From: Ovis canadensis
Lineage: Eukaryota; Chordata; Mammalia; Artiodactyla; Bovidae
Direction of reading: 5' to 3'
DNA: 64,000 bases
Assembly: GCF_042477335.2 (NCBI RefSeq)
Contig: NC_091263.1
Span: 71,418,501-71,482,500, forward strand
The translations under genes were made by a program, and so were the position numbers. Shown one piece after another: positions 24,371 through 63,920 of the stretch (its first letter is position 1; each line of letters opens with the position of its first letter). A model generated the notes under the pieces. That model worked only from the letters and a program-made list of their open reading frames with translations. It was not told where the DNA came from and did no database searches.

Positions 24371-25896
24371 TAACAGCCTTCCAAACGAACATTCTGGCTG
24401 CATTAGCCTCATGGCACTTAGTGTTCTCCACTTTACATTTGTTTATACGCTACCTCCCCTCCTGGGCTATCACTTTTGCGAGGGCAGAAGCCTTGCTTAA
24501 CTCAAAGAATGCATTGAGCTTAGTAAGGACACAATAAAGGGCTGTGAACAAATTAACGATGAGCAGAACCGAATTTGTCTTGACCCAAGGAGATGGAGAT
24601 TCCATGAGGCGAGGGATGAAGCATCTCTCGCTGTTCATCTGGGGTGAGGATGTGGGTAGGGAATCCCCATCAGCTGCGGCGAAGGTGGCCCAGTGGTCAG
24701 AGCTGGCTGACAAACCAAAGGTTTCAACATCTATGGAGGACTGTCTTCAACCTTTGGAGATGCAAGCTCTAGATAATTTTTTATCATGGTATTCATCAAA
24801 TACTTACTGATTGCTGAAAGTAGCAAATTTCCCAGTCTCTGGGTTCGTCTTTTTATACATCAAGATTGCTGTTTCTGAACGGAACTCCCCCACCTCTGGC
24901 CCCACCCCGTTACCAAAGGCTGGATAGGATCCATGTGTCCTTTGGACTAGGAAGCTGTGTGACCTCTGGTAAACACCTCCCGCTTCTGACACCCCAGCAG
25001 TTCCAGGCTGACTCATCTTCTAAATAAGCCACTTGTGGCTTTTGCTCTGACATCACATGTGGAAGAATGAGTAATTTTTTAAGAACCAGAGTTATATTTG
25101 ATCAGAATAAGATGCATTGTGTATGTTACTCATGGTTCTAGGACAAGGGGTCAACACTGGTAACAAGTACCCTAACCTTCTCCCACCCCTTCCTGGGTAA
25201 GTATGGATATGAAGGAGGTAGGAAGGATATGAAGGAAGGAGGTAGGTATGGATATGAAGAATTTTTGTGTACATTTATAATTTTGTTATCATATTATGTA
25301 TAGTTCAATAAAACTGTATCTTGCTGCTTCTGCTAGATTAAAAAATGTCATAAAGCAAGCAAGGCCATGGGGCTCTGCTCCTTGGGTTCAAAGCCCAGCT
25401 CCACCACAGACTAGCTGGGTGACTTTGGACAAGTTATTGACTCTTGATTTGCTTCCATTTCCTCATCTGTAAAACAATAGTGTCTATCACATTGCAAGGA
25501 ACAAATGAATTGATATATGTTGAGTGCTTAGGATTGTGCCCAGAACTTAGCAGCCACTGTGGATATATTAGTAAATATTTCGTTGAATCCATCACAGTGT
25601 TTAAGCTCAAAAGAAATGCTCAATAAATACTTTTTAATGAGGCAAATTCATTCTATTAAAACACATTTGGAACAGGAGGGGATGGGAATAGAAGTGACAG
25701 CAAGTGGGAGCTCTTGGTTGGAAATGGAAGCAACCATGAAGATCAATTCCTTTGAGCTCAGGTATTACCCTCCCACCCTCCTTTTGTTTGTTTTGTTGGC
25801 TGTTTGCGCCCGGGTTATGCGCATTGTGGTGGGAGAAGGGCTGTCCCCCAAGTGTCATTCAGTGGAGGTTCTACTTGCTGTTTTTTAAGTGTAAAA
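24371..25896. other. Intergenic, with MIR fragment and purine minisatellite
   Basis: MIR-like at about 25375-25560 (ctgggtgactttggacaag). A ggatatgaaggaggtag-type repeat of about three units lies at 25202-25261. Otherwise unique. Confidence 0.5.
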
Positions 25897-26030
25897 AGTT
25901 GGCAGAAGGACGTCAGGGTTAAGACTCTGAACTTCCTCTGCAGGGAGTGCAGGTTCAATCCCTGGTCAAGGAACTAAGGTCCCACATGAGCGTGGCACAG
26001 CCAAAAAAAAATTTTTTTTAATTAAATACA
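25897..26030 (+). mobile_element. CHR-type tRNA SINE
   Basis: ttcaatccctggtcaaggaa, ctaaggtcccacatgagcgt and an A-rich tail. Confidence 0.7.
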
Positions 26031-26033
26031 CAA

Positions 26034-26238
26034 ATGTGTGTGTTAGTCGATCAGCTGTGACCCCATGGACTGTAGCCCACCAGGCTCCTCTGTCCCCATG
26101 GGATTTCCCAGGCAAGAATACTGGAGTAAGTAGCCATTCCCATCTCCAGGGGATCTTCCCCACGCAGGGATCGAACCCGGGTCTCCTGCGTTGCAGGCAG
26201 ATTCTTTACTGTCTGAGTCGCCAGGGAAGGAAGCCCCA
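26034..26238 (-). mobile_element. Bov-tA SINE
   Basis: Full minus copy. The tRNA-like head ends near 26230 (gtcgccagggaaggaagccc, with a 4-base duplication). Confidence 0.9.
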
Positions 26239-27009
26239 GTAAACAAACATTTAAAAAAAGAAAGAGGCAGTTTTAGATCCTCAAACCCTGGGAGCCTGGG
26301 CTTAGTTCGGAGGGAGACCCAGGCACCAGAGGACTTCATTCTTGGACCTCTCAGCACCTACTGTTTGTGAGGAGTTTATCAAGACCGCAGCATCAGGACG
26401 GGTATTATCTGGTTGAGTGGTTGGTGGGGTGGGCATCGTGTATGGGACATTACTGAGGTAAGATCTTAGCATTAGGGCAGACGCAGTGTGCATCCTCACA
26501 GCACTTGTGGTCGGGGGAACACACTGAATCATGAGGAAGCCAGACTGAAATCCCTCCAGCGCAGACTTTTTCAGGATGTTGGGAGCTTGGGGACCCCATT
26601 CACCAGAGCAGGTCTGTCCTGCCTCATCAGCACCTCCGTGTGGGTTGGAGCTAAGGAAACGGATGAACCTGACAAGTGGCTTGGACTGGCCACTATGGAA
26701 GGAAGGGTGCCATGCTTATTATTAACAGAAAGTCTCTAAATCCCATACAACTGGTGGAACGGCTGAGTTACTGAAGGAGGTCCAGCCATCCTGGAGGAAA
26801 AGGTTCGCCTGGGCGATGTCAGGAAGTGCGGCCTAGGGAGCGTCTGAGGGACAGTCATGTTCTCAACCATGTGCAGAGACAGTCACATATACACCGACAG
26901 CTTCACCCTTTCTCTGCCCTCCACTCGTGCACACTCGCGCGGGCCTCACCAACGTCGTCTCAGTCAACAGGGCGGCCTGGGGAAGACCTCACGGCTGAAT
27001 CAAATGCTG
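26239..27009. other. Region just downstream of SYN2
   Basis: Unique, moderately GC-rich, with CpG clusters near 26930-26960. No gene is recognised. Confidence 0.5.
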
Positions 27010-27792
27010 GTGAATGCTGCTGCTTTTATTACACCAAAAGTCTTAACATTTATTTGGAGAGGAACACAAAACTTGGCGTACTGGCATGCATTTTCTACAG
27101 CATGGCTTCAGAGGAGCTCAAGACCACCACGGTCTGCTCAGGACGACCGCGCCGGAGGGGGCGGCGAGACCACAGGTCCTTGATCACTGGAGTCAGCAGA
27201 CCACAGGCACTTCGCCACCACAGAAGTCGAGGAACCACACGTGTTGGGAAGGGGTGTTTCCAACAGCTAAATAGGTGTGACAAGGGATCCGGGTGTGGGT
27301 GAGTCCCTAACAGGTACAGCCTAGAATATTTGGGGGAGGGTAAGAATATTCTCCTCCCCAAATGGGCAGCACTGACTACAGTGGGAGAGAGGCATGCTTA
27401 GCACTGCATCTGAGTTCAGTGAAGCAAGCAGATGTCCTCGGTGAAGGGCACCCTAGTTTCACAAGGGAGAGTAAGACATGACGGCGCTATCACAGTAAGG
27501 CCACTAAAGTCACAGCAAACGGGGACCTCAGAGGAAACTCTCACGACTATGGGAAAGGGGGCTCGACCCTCTCTGATGCCAGGTGCCCCTCGCTGGTTAG
27601 GCACCTTGCCCTGAGACTGTCACCTGGTTCCTTTGCTGGGCTGTACCACGCCACTGAGCACAACGGAGTGGAGGAGGGGGCCACGCACGTCAAGGGCACG
27701 GGACATCACCACCCAGTGTGGCGGACGGTTGCTGGCAAGTGTCTTGGACACCTTTCCCGGTTGGGCCGGCGGCCCCCTGTGTGTCTGCAGAG
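27010..27792 (-). other. SYN2: SYN2 IIa 3' untranslated region
   Basis: About 780 nt follow the IIa stop on the minus strand up to two closely spaced AATAAA signals (plus-strand 27049-27054 and 27025-27030). The exact end is inferred as 10-25 nt past a signal, near 27005-27035. No repeat is seen inside. GC is moderate, with a small CpG-rich patch near 27140-27190. Confidence 0.7.
27025..27054 (-). terminator. SYN2: Tandem poly(A) signals of SYN2 IIa
   Basis: Two canonical AATAAA hexamers lie 24 bases apart on the minus strand (complements of tttatt at 27049 and 27025), about 740-770 nt past the IIa stop. The first is followed by TG-containing sequence. This supports a cleavage cluster near 27010-27035. 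Confidence 0.65.
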
Positions 27793-56655
<28,863 letters not shown>

Positions 56656-57117
56656 CTGAAAGCAGAGAAAGGAACGAATTGGTCAGAGTGTACCTGTCTC
56701 TCGGGGGAATCCTACAAATATTTTTCTTGGGAACACCCTTGGAAGGGCTCTCTAAAGAACCAGTGCAATCTATTTGCATCAGAAATTTAAAAATGTAAAA
56801 ACAGAGTGACAGTGACTTGCCTAAGGTCACAGCATATTAGAGGCAGAACTGCAAGGAGCCCGTTCTCCTGTTTGGTACTCTCTGCATCTTTAGGACTCAT
56901 TGCTTCAGCCTTCATGTGTCCCCAGCTTTCCTGCACCGAACCTGGCTTTCCTCCCCTCTCACACTCTCTTCCTTGCTCACCAACACCTCACACTCACCAC
57001 TGAACACAGCTCAGAATGCAAAGGCATATTTCTGCCCAGTTTGGGTTGGAAGACAGCTAACATAAGAATTCAGCATGTTTACCATTCAAAAGAGATGCTT
57101 AAGAGAGTAAACGCTAC

Positions 57118-57205
57118 CTTGTTGTTCAGTGGCTCAGTCGAGTCTCTTTGCGACCCCATGGGGGTGGCAGGCCAGACCTCCCTGTCCTTCACCACTACCT
57201 TGAGA
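57118..57205 (-). mobile_element. BovB 3' tail fragment
   Basis: ttgttgttcagtggctcagt-like start and gacctccctgtccttcacca end. Confidence 0.75.
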
Positions 57206-58329
57206 TAGCCGTATTTTAACAGAGAAACCACAGACACTTGGAAGAAGAAAAGCCACCCCCTAAAGGCAGGATTTCAAGCTGTCACACGATGGCCGTGGGA
57301 GAAATAACGTGGTAGAGGGGACCAGACATCAGGAGACCTGCATCCCGGTCTCTTGGCAAGTCCCTTTGCCTCCCTGGGCCTCAGCCTTCATATCCACCAA
57401 GTGCAGAGGCCGAACGGGATGCTTTTGAGAGCCTGTCCAATGACACATCAGACTGTACCCTGGCTGGGATTGCATGAAGAGCCAATCTGGACGCCGAACC
57501 TCGTCCTTTCTCCATCAGGTCAGTGCTCTCTCAGCTGCCTTCTTTACAAACATCATGCCCACCTCGAGACGAAAAGAAGTCTTTCAGAGGATACACTATC
57601 GACTCTGACGAAAAGTCAGATTCCTATGGGAATCCTGAGTGTGACCAGATACTGGGAGTGCCTGACCTGAGGATTTCAGCACTCCTGGCTGCGGCCAGCT
57701 GAGGCTGGGGAAAGGAGCTTTAAGTTCAGTTTGAGGCAAGGCTGTGAAGCCCCTGAGGGGCAGAATCAGCATCCAGCCTCGTACTGCCTGCTGCAAGACT
57801 GTGTGGAAACCCCCTACAACCAGCTCGTGGGGCTCTACCCTCAGCCCCGGAGCACTATGCTCCCCATCAAACAGCACACACAGCTCCAGTCCACGACGAG
57901 CCTCACTCGTCTTCCAAGCTGCCCCTTCCTCTACAAGACGTAGTCTCTCGGCTGAGTGGGGCCCTGAGACAGGACATCAGGGTGGCCAAGAGCAGAGAAA
58001 GGGCTTTGAGGGCCCAGGTTTGCCCCGAGTGATGGGCCACCCTATGCTCTGAGTCCCTCAAAGAACACTGTCCTCACGCCATCTGCATGGGCTCCGGGAA
58101 CGGGAAAGGGTTTCTAAGGCACCGGCTGCTTTCTCCACCGTCTCTCCCCACCCCCCAGCCGACAGAGCCAAGACACACACACACACACACACCACCCCCC
58201 CAACTTTCCCTGTCCTGTTCCATTACTGTTTGCTGTTGCTTTGGAGCCTCATAAATAGGGCATTGAAAACACTTCCTGCAGCTGAAAGAAGCCCTGAGGA
58301 GCTTGTCTCATTCCCAGTGTGCAGCTCAG

Positions 58330-58520
58330 CAAGAGGTCCGGCCTTCTCTGTCACTGTCTCTCTTGCCTGTTGTAATTCTGTCTGCCTCTCTCTGACTCTG
58401 CCTGTCTCACTCTGTTTGAGCCTCTCCACACTCTTGTTCCTTTTGCCTGAGTCACAGCCTCTTGGTCTCTGTGCTCCCCAAACATCTGTCTCTGTGGCCC
58501 TGTCCTTCTGTCCTGACACC
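58330..58520 (+). promoter_or_regulatory. Pyrimidine-rich TIMP4 upstream tract with AP-1 site
   Basis: A CT-rich stretch dominated by tctct/ctgtc words contains a consensus AP-1 site TGAGTCA at 58448-58454, about 300 bp upstream of the inferred TIMP4 start. The site is literal; its use is inference. Confidence 0.45.
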
Positions 58521-58690
58521 ATCCCCTTTCCCGGTGCCTTCCCTGTACTTCGAGAAGGCTCAGGCAGGGAGACAGCACCGAGGACTCTCGCGGCTCTCTC
58601 CTGCGCCTTACTGAGCCTGCCGGCCAGGAGGGCCGCGCGCGGGTCGGCAGCCCGAGGGTGGCCTGTGGCCAAGGGAGGGCGGAGCCCACT

Positions 58691-58752
58691 GGGGCGGGAT
58701 TGGCTCTAGGTCCACCTCATAAAGCCAGGGGTGAGGGGCGCGCCGCGCTCTG
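58691..58752 (+). promoter_or_regulatory. TIMP4: TIMP4 core promoter elements
   Basis: A GC box ggggcggg (58691-58698) abuts an inverted CCAAT box (attgg, 58699-58703). A TATA-like cataaag (58718-58724) follows 14 bases later. A start near 58748-58754 would leave a roughly 65-nt 5'UTR before the ATG at 58819. The TSS is inferred. Confidence 0.55.
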
Positions 58753-58818
58753 GAGGAGCCGTGGAGGGGCAGTGTGGTCTGACAGTCCCCGCAGGCTCAG
58801 TCGCAGCCCTGCGGAGAC

Positions 58819-58957
58819 ATGCCCCGGAGCCCCCGGCCCGCGCCGAGCTGGGCGCTGCTGCTGCGGTTGCTGGCGCTGCTGCGGCCGCCAGGGCTGGGCG
58901 AGGCGTGCAGCTGCGCCCCCGCGCACCCCCAGCAGCAAGTCTGCCACTCGGCGCTCG
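58819..58957 (+). CDS. TIMP4: TIMP4 exon 1 (signal peptide and zinc-binding N-terminus)
   Basis: 139 coding nt: ATG at 58819, signal peptide MPRSPRPAPSW then a leucine-rich core (ALLLRLLALL), cleavage after GEA, mature CSCAPAHPQQQVCHSAL. The donor is G|gtgagt at 58957. It lies in a small GC-rich, CpG-rich patch spanning about 58610-59120. Confidence 0.97.
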
Positions 58958-61000
58958 GTGAGTCCGGGGGAGCCCTAGAGGGCCCCAGCAGTGGGCTGGG
59001 GTCCGTGGGGTCAAGGTGGGGCCGCGCTGCGAACCTGGAGTCTCGAGGGAAGGGGTGGAGCTCAAATCCCGCCCCAGTTGCCTCCTGCGGTGACCGGTGG
59101 GTTGGGCCGGGCCGGCGCCATAGCAACCCTGCAAGCGCAGAGACCCGCTGACTTGCCAGAGAATCAAAGACAGTGTAGGGCTTCCCAGGTGGCGCAGTAG
59201 TAAAGAACCCAATTGACAATGCAGGAGACTCAAGAGACATGGGTTCAATCCCTGGGTCGGGAAGACCCCTGGAGGAGGGCATGGCAACCCAGTCCAATAT
59301 TCTGGACCAGGGAAATCCCATGGACAGAGGAGCCTAGCGGCCTACAGTTTATGGGGTTGCAAAGAGTCAGCTGCAACTGAGAGAATGAGCACAAAGACAG
59401 TGTAAAGGGCTCCACAGCGATCCCCTCTCCCGTGCCTGCTGCAGTTATGGGATGTCACTGAACAACAAGTCTCTGGAACTATCCAGTGATTATTCTGATC
59501 CACTGGTTAGGGGGATTGAGGAGGAGGGGGTTCAGGGGGTTGGGCTTTCATGATAAACATCCCTCTGTATCCAAGCCTATAACTGAGGTTGTCATCACAG
59601 CCTCACCCCAACACCCACCCTTTACCCTTTTTCTCTGCCTGGAATGCCCTTCCTCAAAAACCCTTAACTTCCTGGCAAACTCCTATTCATCCTTCAAAAC
59701 CAGGGGTCTCCTCTTCTCTGAAGCCTTCCTGACTCTTGGTGCCACCACAGCATCTCCAGCATCTCTGTGCTCCTAGTCTGCTGTGCTGTTGGTCTTTGTA
59801 AGAGTGTTCTCCACTAAAGCAAGAGTTCTGCAGGGTGCGGGCCCTTTCCTAATTGTGCTTGTGGGCCTAGGACCCAGTGTTAGACCAGGCACAGAGGAAG
59901 AACTTCATAAACAGGTTTTGATTACTATCCGAACAACAAAGAGATGAACTACCTCTGTGCATAGTCAGGATATTTATTAATTCAATAAACATTTGCCAAC
60001 GTCAGCTCAGTCCGGCTCTCTCTGAGGTCCTGGGCTACAGCAGTGGATGACTACACACTGACTGCCCTCAAGTGGCTCCTCCGCCCTGCCCGTCTCCACC
60101 CCGCCGTACTCTGGGCTGCGGAGAACTCGACTCCCCAGAGCAGCAGGCAGAGCAGAGAGACTCGAGGACCTGGTAGGCCCAAGGGGTTTGGAACTTCCAG
60201 GGATTGCAGAGGAGCATCCCTCACATGCAGCATCTTCCTCACAACCTACCAAGACCTAAACCCAGAACCCCCCTGCAGAATTCTCCAGGGGGCCACAGGT
60301 CACCCAGATCCCAGGAGGATCATTCCCATCAGCTGCTGAAGGTCCCCTCTTTTCTCTTCCTGTGCAGCTATCCGGGCCAAGATCTCCAGTGAGAAGGTAG
60401 TTCCTGCCAGCGCAGACCCTGCTGACCCTCAAAAAATGATCCGGTATGAAATCAAACAGATAAAGGTACATGGGGGCAGGACAGGGCATCACCCTCTTGG
60501 GCTGTTAGGAGGAGTTGGGGGCTGTGATCTGGGAGGGGTGGGGCTGCAGGGCTGGTGGTTCGGGCGGCCTGGCTCAGTGATGCTAGGGGTACAGATACTG
60601 AAGTAGAGTGGATGACATGTAGGGGACAGGCCATAGGAGCCAGAGGACAATGCAGGACAGGCCCTCTGTGCTTGTGTGTGGGGCTGCTAGAGGAGCCTCC
60701 CTTCTCACTGGAATAAACCAAGGTTAAAATATTTTAGGGAGATAAGACCCAGTTATGCCATCTGTGTGCAACGAGTCCTGAACCAGACTTTCACTTAACT
60801 TTTTTAGATTAAGAAAAAGTTTTTCCTGTTAATATATAAAGTACACTCACTGACTCAATACTGCTCTTTCATAATTGCCTTTCAGATGTTCAAAGGGTTT
60901 GAGAAAGTCAATGATATTCAGTATATTTATACGCCTTTTGATTCCTCCCTCTGTGGGGTGAAACTAGAAGCTAACAGCCAGAAGCAGTATCTCCTGACTG
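58819..61000 (+). CDS. TIMP4: TIMP4, metalloproteinase inhibitor 4, exons 1-3 (partial gene)
   Basis: TIMP4 is a secreted inhibitor that binds matrix metalloproteinases 1:1 through its N-terminal netrin-like domain. Three plus-strand exons join in frame: 58819-58957, 60368-60465 and 60886-61000 (352 nt, 117 codons plus one base). The product starts with a 29-residue signal peptide ending LGEA. It then starts CSCAPAHPQQ, whose first Cys chelates the catalytic zinc in TIMPs. Conserved IRAKISSEKVVPAS, YEIKQIKMFKGFEK and YTPFDSSLCGVKLEANSQ follow. The start codon sits in gagacATGcc. The reading continues QKQYLLTG into the missing exon 4; I do not find exons 4-5 before 64000. The gene lies antisense inside a SYN2 intron, as in other vertebrates. 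Total expected length is about 224 residues. Confidence 0.97.
59178..59391 (+). mobile_element. Bov-tA SINE in TIMP4 intron 1 with 13-bp target duplication
   Basis: gggcttcccaggtggcgcag ... ctgcaactgagagaatgag. Flanked by identical caaagacagtgta at 59165-59177 and 59392-59404, showing L1-type target-primed insertion. Confidence 0.95.
59575..59990. mobile_element. L2-like fossil
   Basis: tgcctggaatgcccttcctc, ctattcatccttcaaaacc and tctgaagccttcctgactc are L2 3'-region phrases. Confidence 0.6.
60368..60465 (+). CDS. TIMP4: TIMP4 exon 2
   Basis: 98 nt after acceptor ctgtgcag, encoding AIRAKISSEKVVPASADPAD through YEIKQIK. It ends in phase 0 before gtacat. The segment forms strands of the inhibitory N-domain barrel. 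Confidence 0.96.
60886..61000 (+). CDS. TIMP4: TIMP4 exon 3
   Basis: 115 nt after acceptor cctttcag, encoding MFKGFEKVNDIQYIYTPFDS, SLCGVKLEANSQKQYLLT and one base of Gly. The donor is gtaagt. The Cys in SLCGV is one of the conserved disulfide cysteines. Confidence 0.96.
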
Positions 61001-61245
61001 GTAAGTTAAAGACCAGCAGCGGCCCTATGAGTCTCTGCCCTAGGCAAGGAGGAGCCAGGCTGACCTTGGGCAGCAAGCTGAGCCATTTTCTTGGGCACAA
61101 ACAGCTGCATAACTCAAGGCAGCCTGAGTTGGGAGAAGCCTTGGTAACCTCCCTGTCCGTGCCACTGCCTTCCTAGTTCACAGGCTGCTGTCCCAGCCTA
61201 GGGCAGCTGGCTCCATTTCCAAACAGCTTTAAGTGATAAGATTTT

Positions 61246-61463
61246 TGGTGCATGCGTGCTCAGTCGTGTCTGACTCTTTTTCAACCCCCATAGACTGTAG
61301 CCCGCCAGGGTCCTCTGTCCATGGGGTTTCCCAGGCAAGGAAACTGGAGCGGGTTGCCATTTCCTCCTCCAGAGGCTCTTCCTGATCAAGGATGGAACCT
61401 GCTTCTCTTGCATCTTCTGCATTGGCAGGCGGGTTCTTTACCACTGAGCCATCGGGGAAGCCT
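61246..61463 (-). mobile_element. Bov-tA SINE
   Basis: Full minus copy with tail tgcgtgctcagtcgtgtctg and head gagccatcggggaagcc. Confidence 0.9.
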
Positions 61464-62100
61464 AAGGTTTTTGGTATCTTGAGCCAAATTATGCCACTCT
61501 GAAACTGCCCCTGGTGGGTTCAGCTCTGCCCTCTGTTTCAGGATGACCCTTCAGAGGCCTGAGGACAACAGATGCATGCACTCTAGCTCCAGGTTCTGCT
61601 GGCCATGGTCCCCAGACCCCTTCCTGTCCTGGCCACTTTCAGCAGGATAGAGCCTGTCCCTGTCCCTCCCCAGCACTGGACCCTGAACCAGGGACCACAC
61701 TGCAGGGGAGGTCTTAGTCACACAGAGTAAAGGATGGTGCATTCGCAACCTCACCCCCACATATACACAACATACACATAATAGTCACTGTAGCCTACGA
61801 TAGCATCAGCTTTAGGCGGCCATGATAGGTCACACTCTTGGTTCGTGACTGACTCACACCCAAGGCCTTATTCTGGAAGTGCAGTAAAGCACAGGCCCTA
61901 ATAGCAGCCTTGATTCTAATATGATTCTGTCTCCAAGACCTTGGGCCCAGGCAGATCTCCTCATCCTGCACTGACTGGGATAAAATAGTTAAAGTACCTC
62001 ACAAAAATCTAATCCATAACTGAATGAATGCAATACTGAATTATTTTGTTGTCCAGGGAAGGTATCTGTGTGGTTATAGACAGGGAAGCCTCACTGTGTA

Positions 62101-62317
62101 AGGCGAAAGTAAAAGTGTAGTTGCTCAGTCGTGTCTGACTCTGTGACCCCATGGACTGTAGCCCACCAGGGTCCTCTGTCCATGGGATTCTCCAGGCAAG
62201 AATATTGGATTGGGTAGCCATTTCCTTCTCCAGGGGATCTTCCCAACCCAGGGACTAAACCCAGGTCTCCCACATTGCAGGCAGATTCTTTACCATCTGA
62301 GCCACTAGGGAAGCCTT
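62101..62317 (-). mobile_element. Bov-tA SINE with probable target duplication
   Basis: Full minus copy. Similar tcactgtgtaag and tcattgtgtaag flank it on the left and right. Confidence 0.9.
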
Positions 62318-62984
62318 CATTGTGTAAGTGGGATCTAAATTTTCCTAAAGGATAAAACATATTTAGAAAGAAGGCCAGGAAAAGAAAAACACAGCCGATG
62401 GGGAGAACAGAAGGAGGAATTCCACTCTCTGTCCATCCCTTCATCAATGAGTGACCACCTCCTCAAGTGGAGATGCATTAAACATGCCACAGTCCTCAAG
62501 GAGCTCTCTCACAGTTCAAATTTCTAAGAAGTCACAGGTGTTGGAGGCCACGCAAGTGGGGTCCCCCAGGTCTGAGGATGTGGAACTGTGCTGATCTGGG
62601 CACCTCTGGATGGGAGAGCAGGGGCGGAACAGGCCCCTGGGACCTCCAGGTCCCGGAACTAGCTGATGGGACCACCTCCTTCCTGAGCACCTGCTCTCTG
62701 CTAGGGGCTGTAGTGCATCAGGGATGCAGACACGTGCCGGCTGCCTCAGGGAGGTCAAGTCCACCCAAAGGTGGGGTTAAATGACAAAGCATAGGCTTAC
62801 TGAAAATGCATCCTGGTGCCCATGGTCTGCAGCAGAAGATGCAGCCCTTCTGCCTAATACCCTCTGTGAGCAGACCCAGCTGACCTCCCCAGCCTTGCCT
62901 CCTGTCACTGCTCAGTGGCCGTTCCCAGCCCCTCATTTCCCCTGGAGCTTAAACTACTTGCAGTTGCAAAAGGCATTCTGCAGG

Positions 62985-63600
62985 GCTGTGCCTGTCCGTC
63001 CCAGTGTCCAGAAGTCCTTCCCCAACTTGTCTGGCAGCTGAACTCCTACCCATCCTTTCAACACCCAACCCAAGTATCATCTTAGACACCCTTCTTGCCC
63101 CCACCCCTTCCACAGACAGAGATAACAGTGTTTCCTTTGTTCTTATACCACATCCTGTATAGAATCATACAACAGTATCATTTTCTACTTGTTTATCCAC
63201 CTTGAATATTCATGGGAAAGACGGATGCTAAAGCTGATGCTCCACTGCTCTGGCCACCTGACACGAAGAGCTGACTCACTGGAAAAGACCCTGATGCTGG
63301 GAAAGATTGCGGGCAGGATGACAGAGGATGAGGTGGTTGGATGGCATCACCAACTCAATGGACTTGAGTTTGAGCAAACTCTGGGAGGTAGTGAAGGACA
63401 GGGAAGCCTGGCATGCTGCAGTCCATGCAGTCGCAAAGAATTGGACACAACTGACCAACTGAACAACAACAATTTGTCTTCCCTACTAGTTTTTAGCTCC
63501 TTAGGCGTAGAAATCCTGTCATGTTTATTTCCTATATTCCTGGTACCAGGCCATAGTCGTTGCTCAGCCACTAAATGACTGAATGACTGAAGCTCTAGGA
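62985..63600. mobile_element. L2-like fossil split by BovB
   Basis: Left part ctcctacccatcctttcaac; right part tttttagctccttaggcgta to actgaatgactga. The BovB insert separates them. Confidence 0.6.
63200..63474 (+). mobile_element. BovB 3' fragment inserted in L2
   Basis: ttgaatattcatgggaaaga to ccaactgaacaacaacaa. 5'-truncated, reading frame broken. Confidence 0.88.
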
Positions 63601-63749
63601 GAGGTGAGGGCTACTATGGCCAGGGAAGGCTTTGCGGTGGTACTAAAAAGGGTATTTGGAAAATAGGAAAGAGTGTGATATGTAAAGAAGGGGAAGGGGA
63701 CAGACTCACCAAGATATCACTGGAGCAGGAGGAAGGTTGGAAAAGGTTG

Positions 63750-63920
63750 AAAAGGAAGAGAGACCTACTATGTATTGAACATCTTCTGTGGGTCCACAAC
63801 TGTGCAGGGAACTTCATAGACATTCTCTCATTTAATCTTGACAACAACCTTATTATTCTCATCTTTCAGCTGAGAAGTTACATGGATTTCTTATGGTCAC
63901 ACACTAGTAAATGATAGAAA
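63750..63920. mobile_element. MIR SINE fossil
   Basis: tattgaacatcttctgtggg, ttaatcttgacaacaacctt and ggtcacacactagtaaatga. Confidence 0.6.

Larger units (their letters stand above)
56656..58818 (-). other. SYN2 intron between exon 56593 and TIMP4
   Basis: Contains MIR fragments (about 56790-56880 and 57300-57420), a short BovB 3' piece on the minus strand (57118-57205), a short AC repeat near 58173-58191 and the TIMP4 upstream region. No SYN2 exon is recognised. Confidence 0.6.
58958..60367 (+). other. TIMP4 intron 1
   Basis: 1.4 kb: the GC-rich continuation of the exon 1 island, one full Bov-tA with target duplication (59178-59391), and an old L2-like block (59575-59990). No exon is seen. 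Confidence 0.65.

Noticed and set aside
1..27000. Possible 5' exons of the next gene (PPARG lies downstream of SYN2 in other mammals)
   Set aside because: No CpG island, coding exon or recognisable PPARG sequence was seen. The neighbour is probably further left.
58706..59287. 193-codon minus frame across TIMP4 exon 1
   Set aside because: It is the shadow of the GC-rich TIMP4 exon/CpG patch and runs into the Bov-tA.
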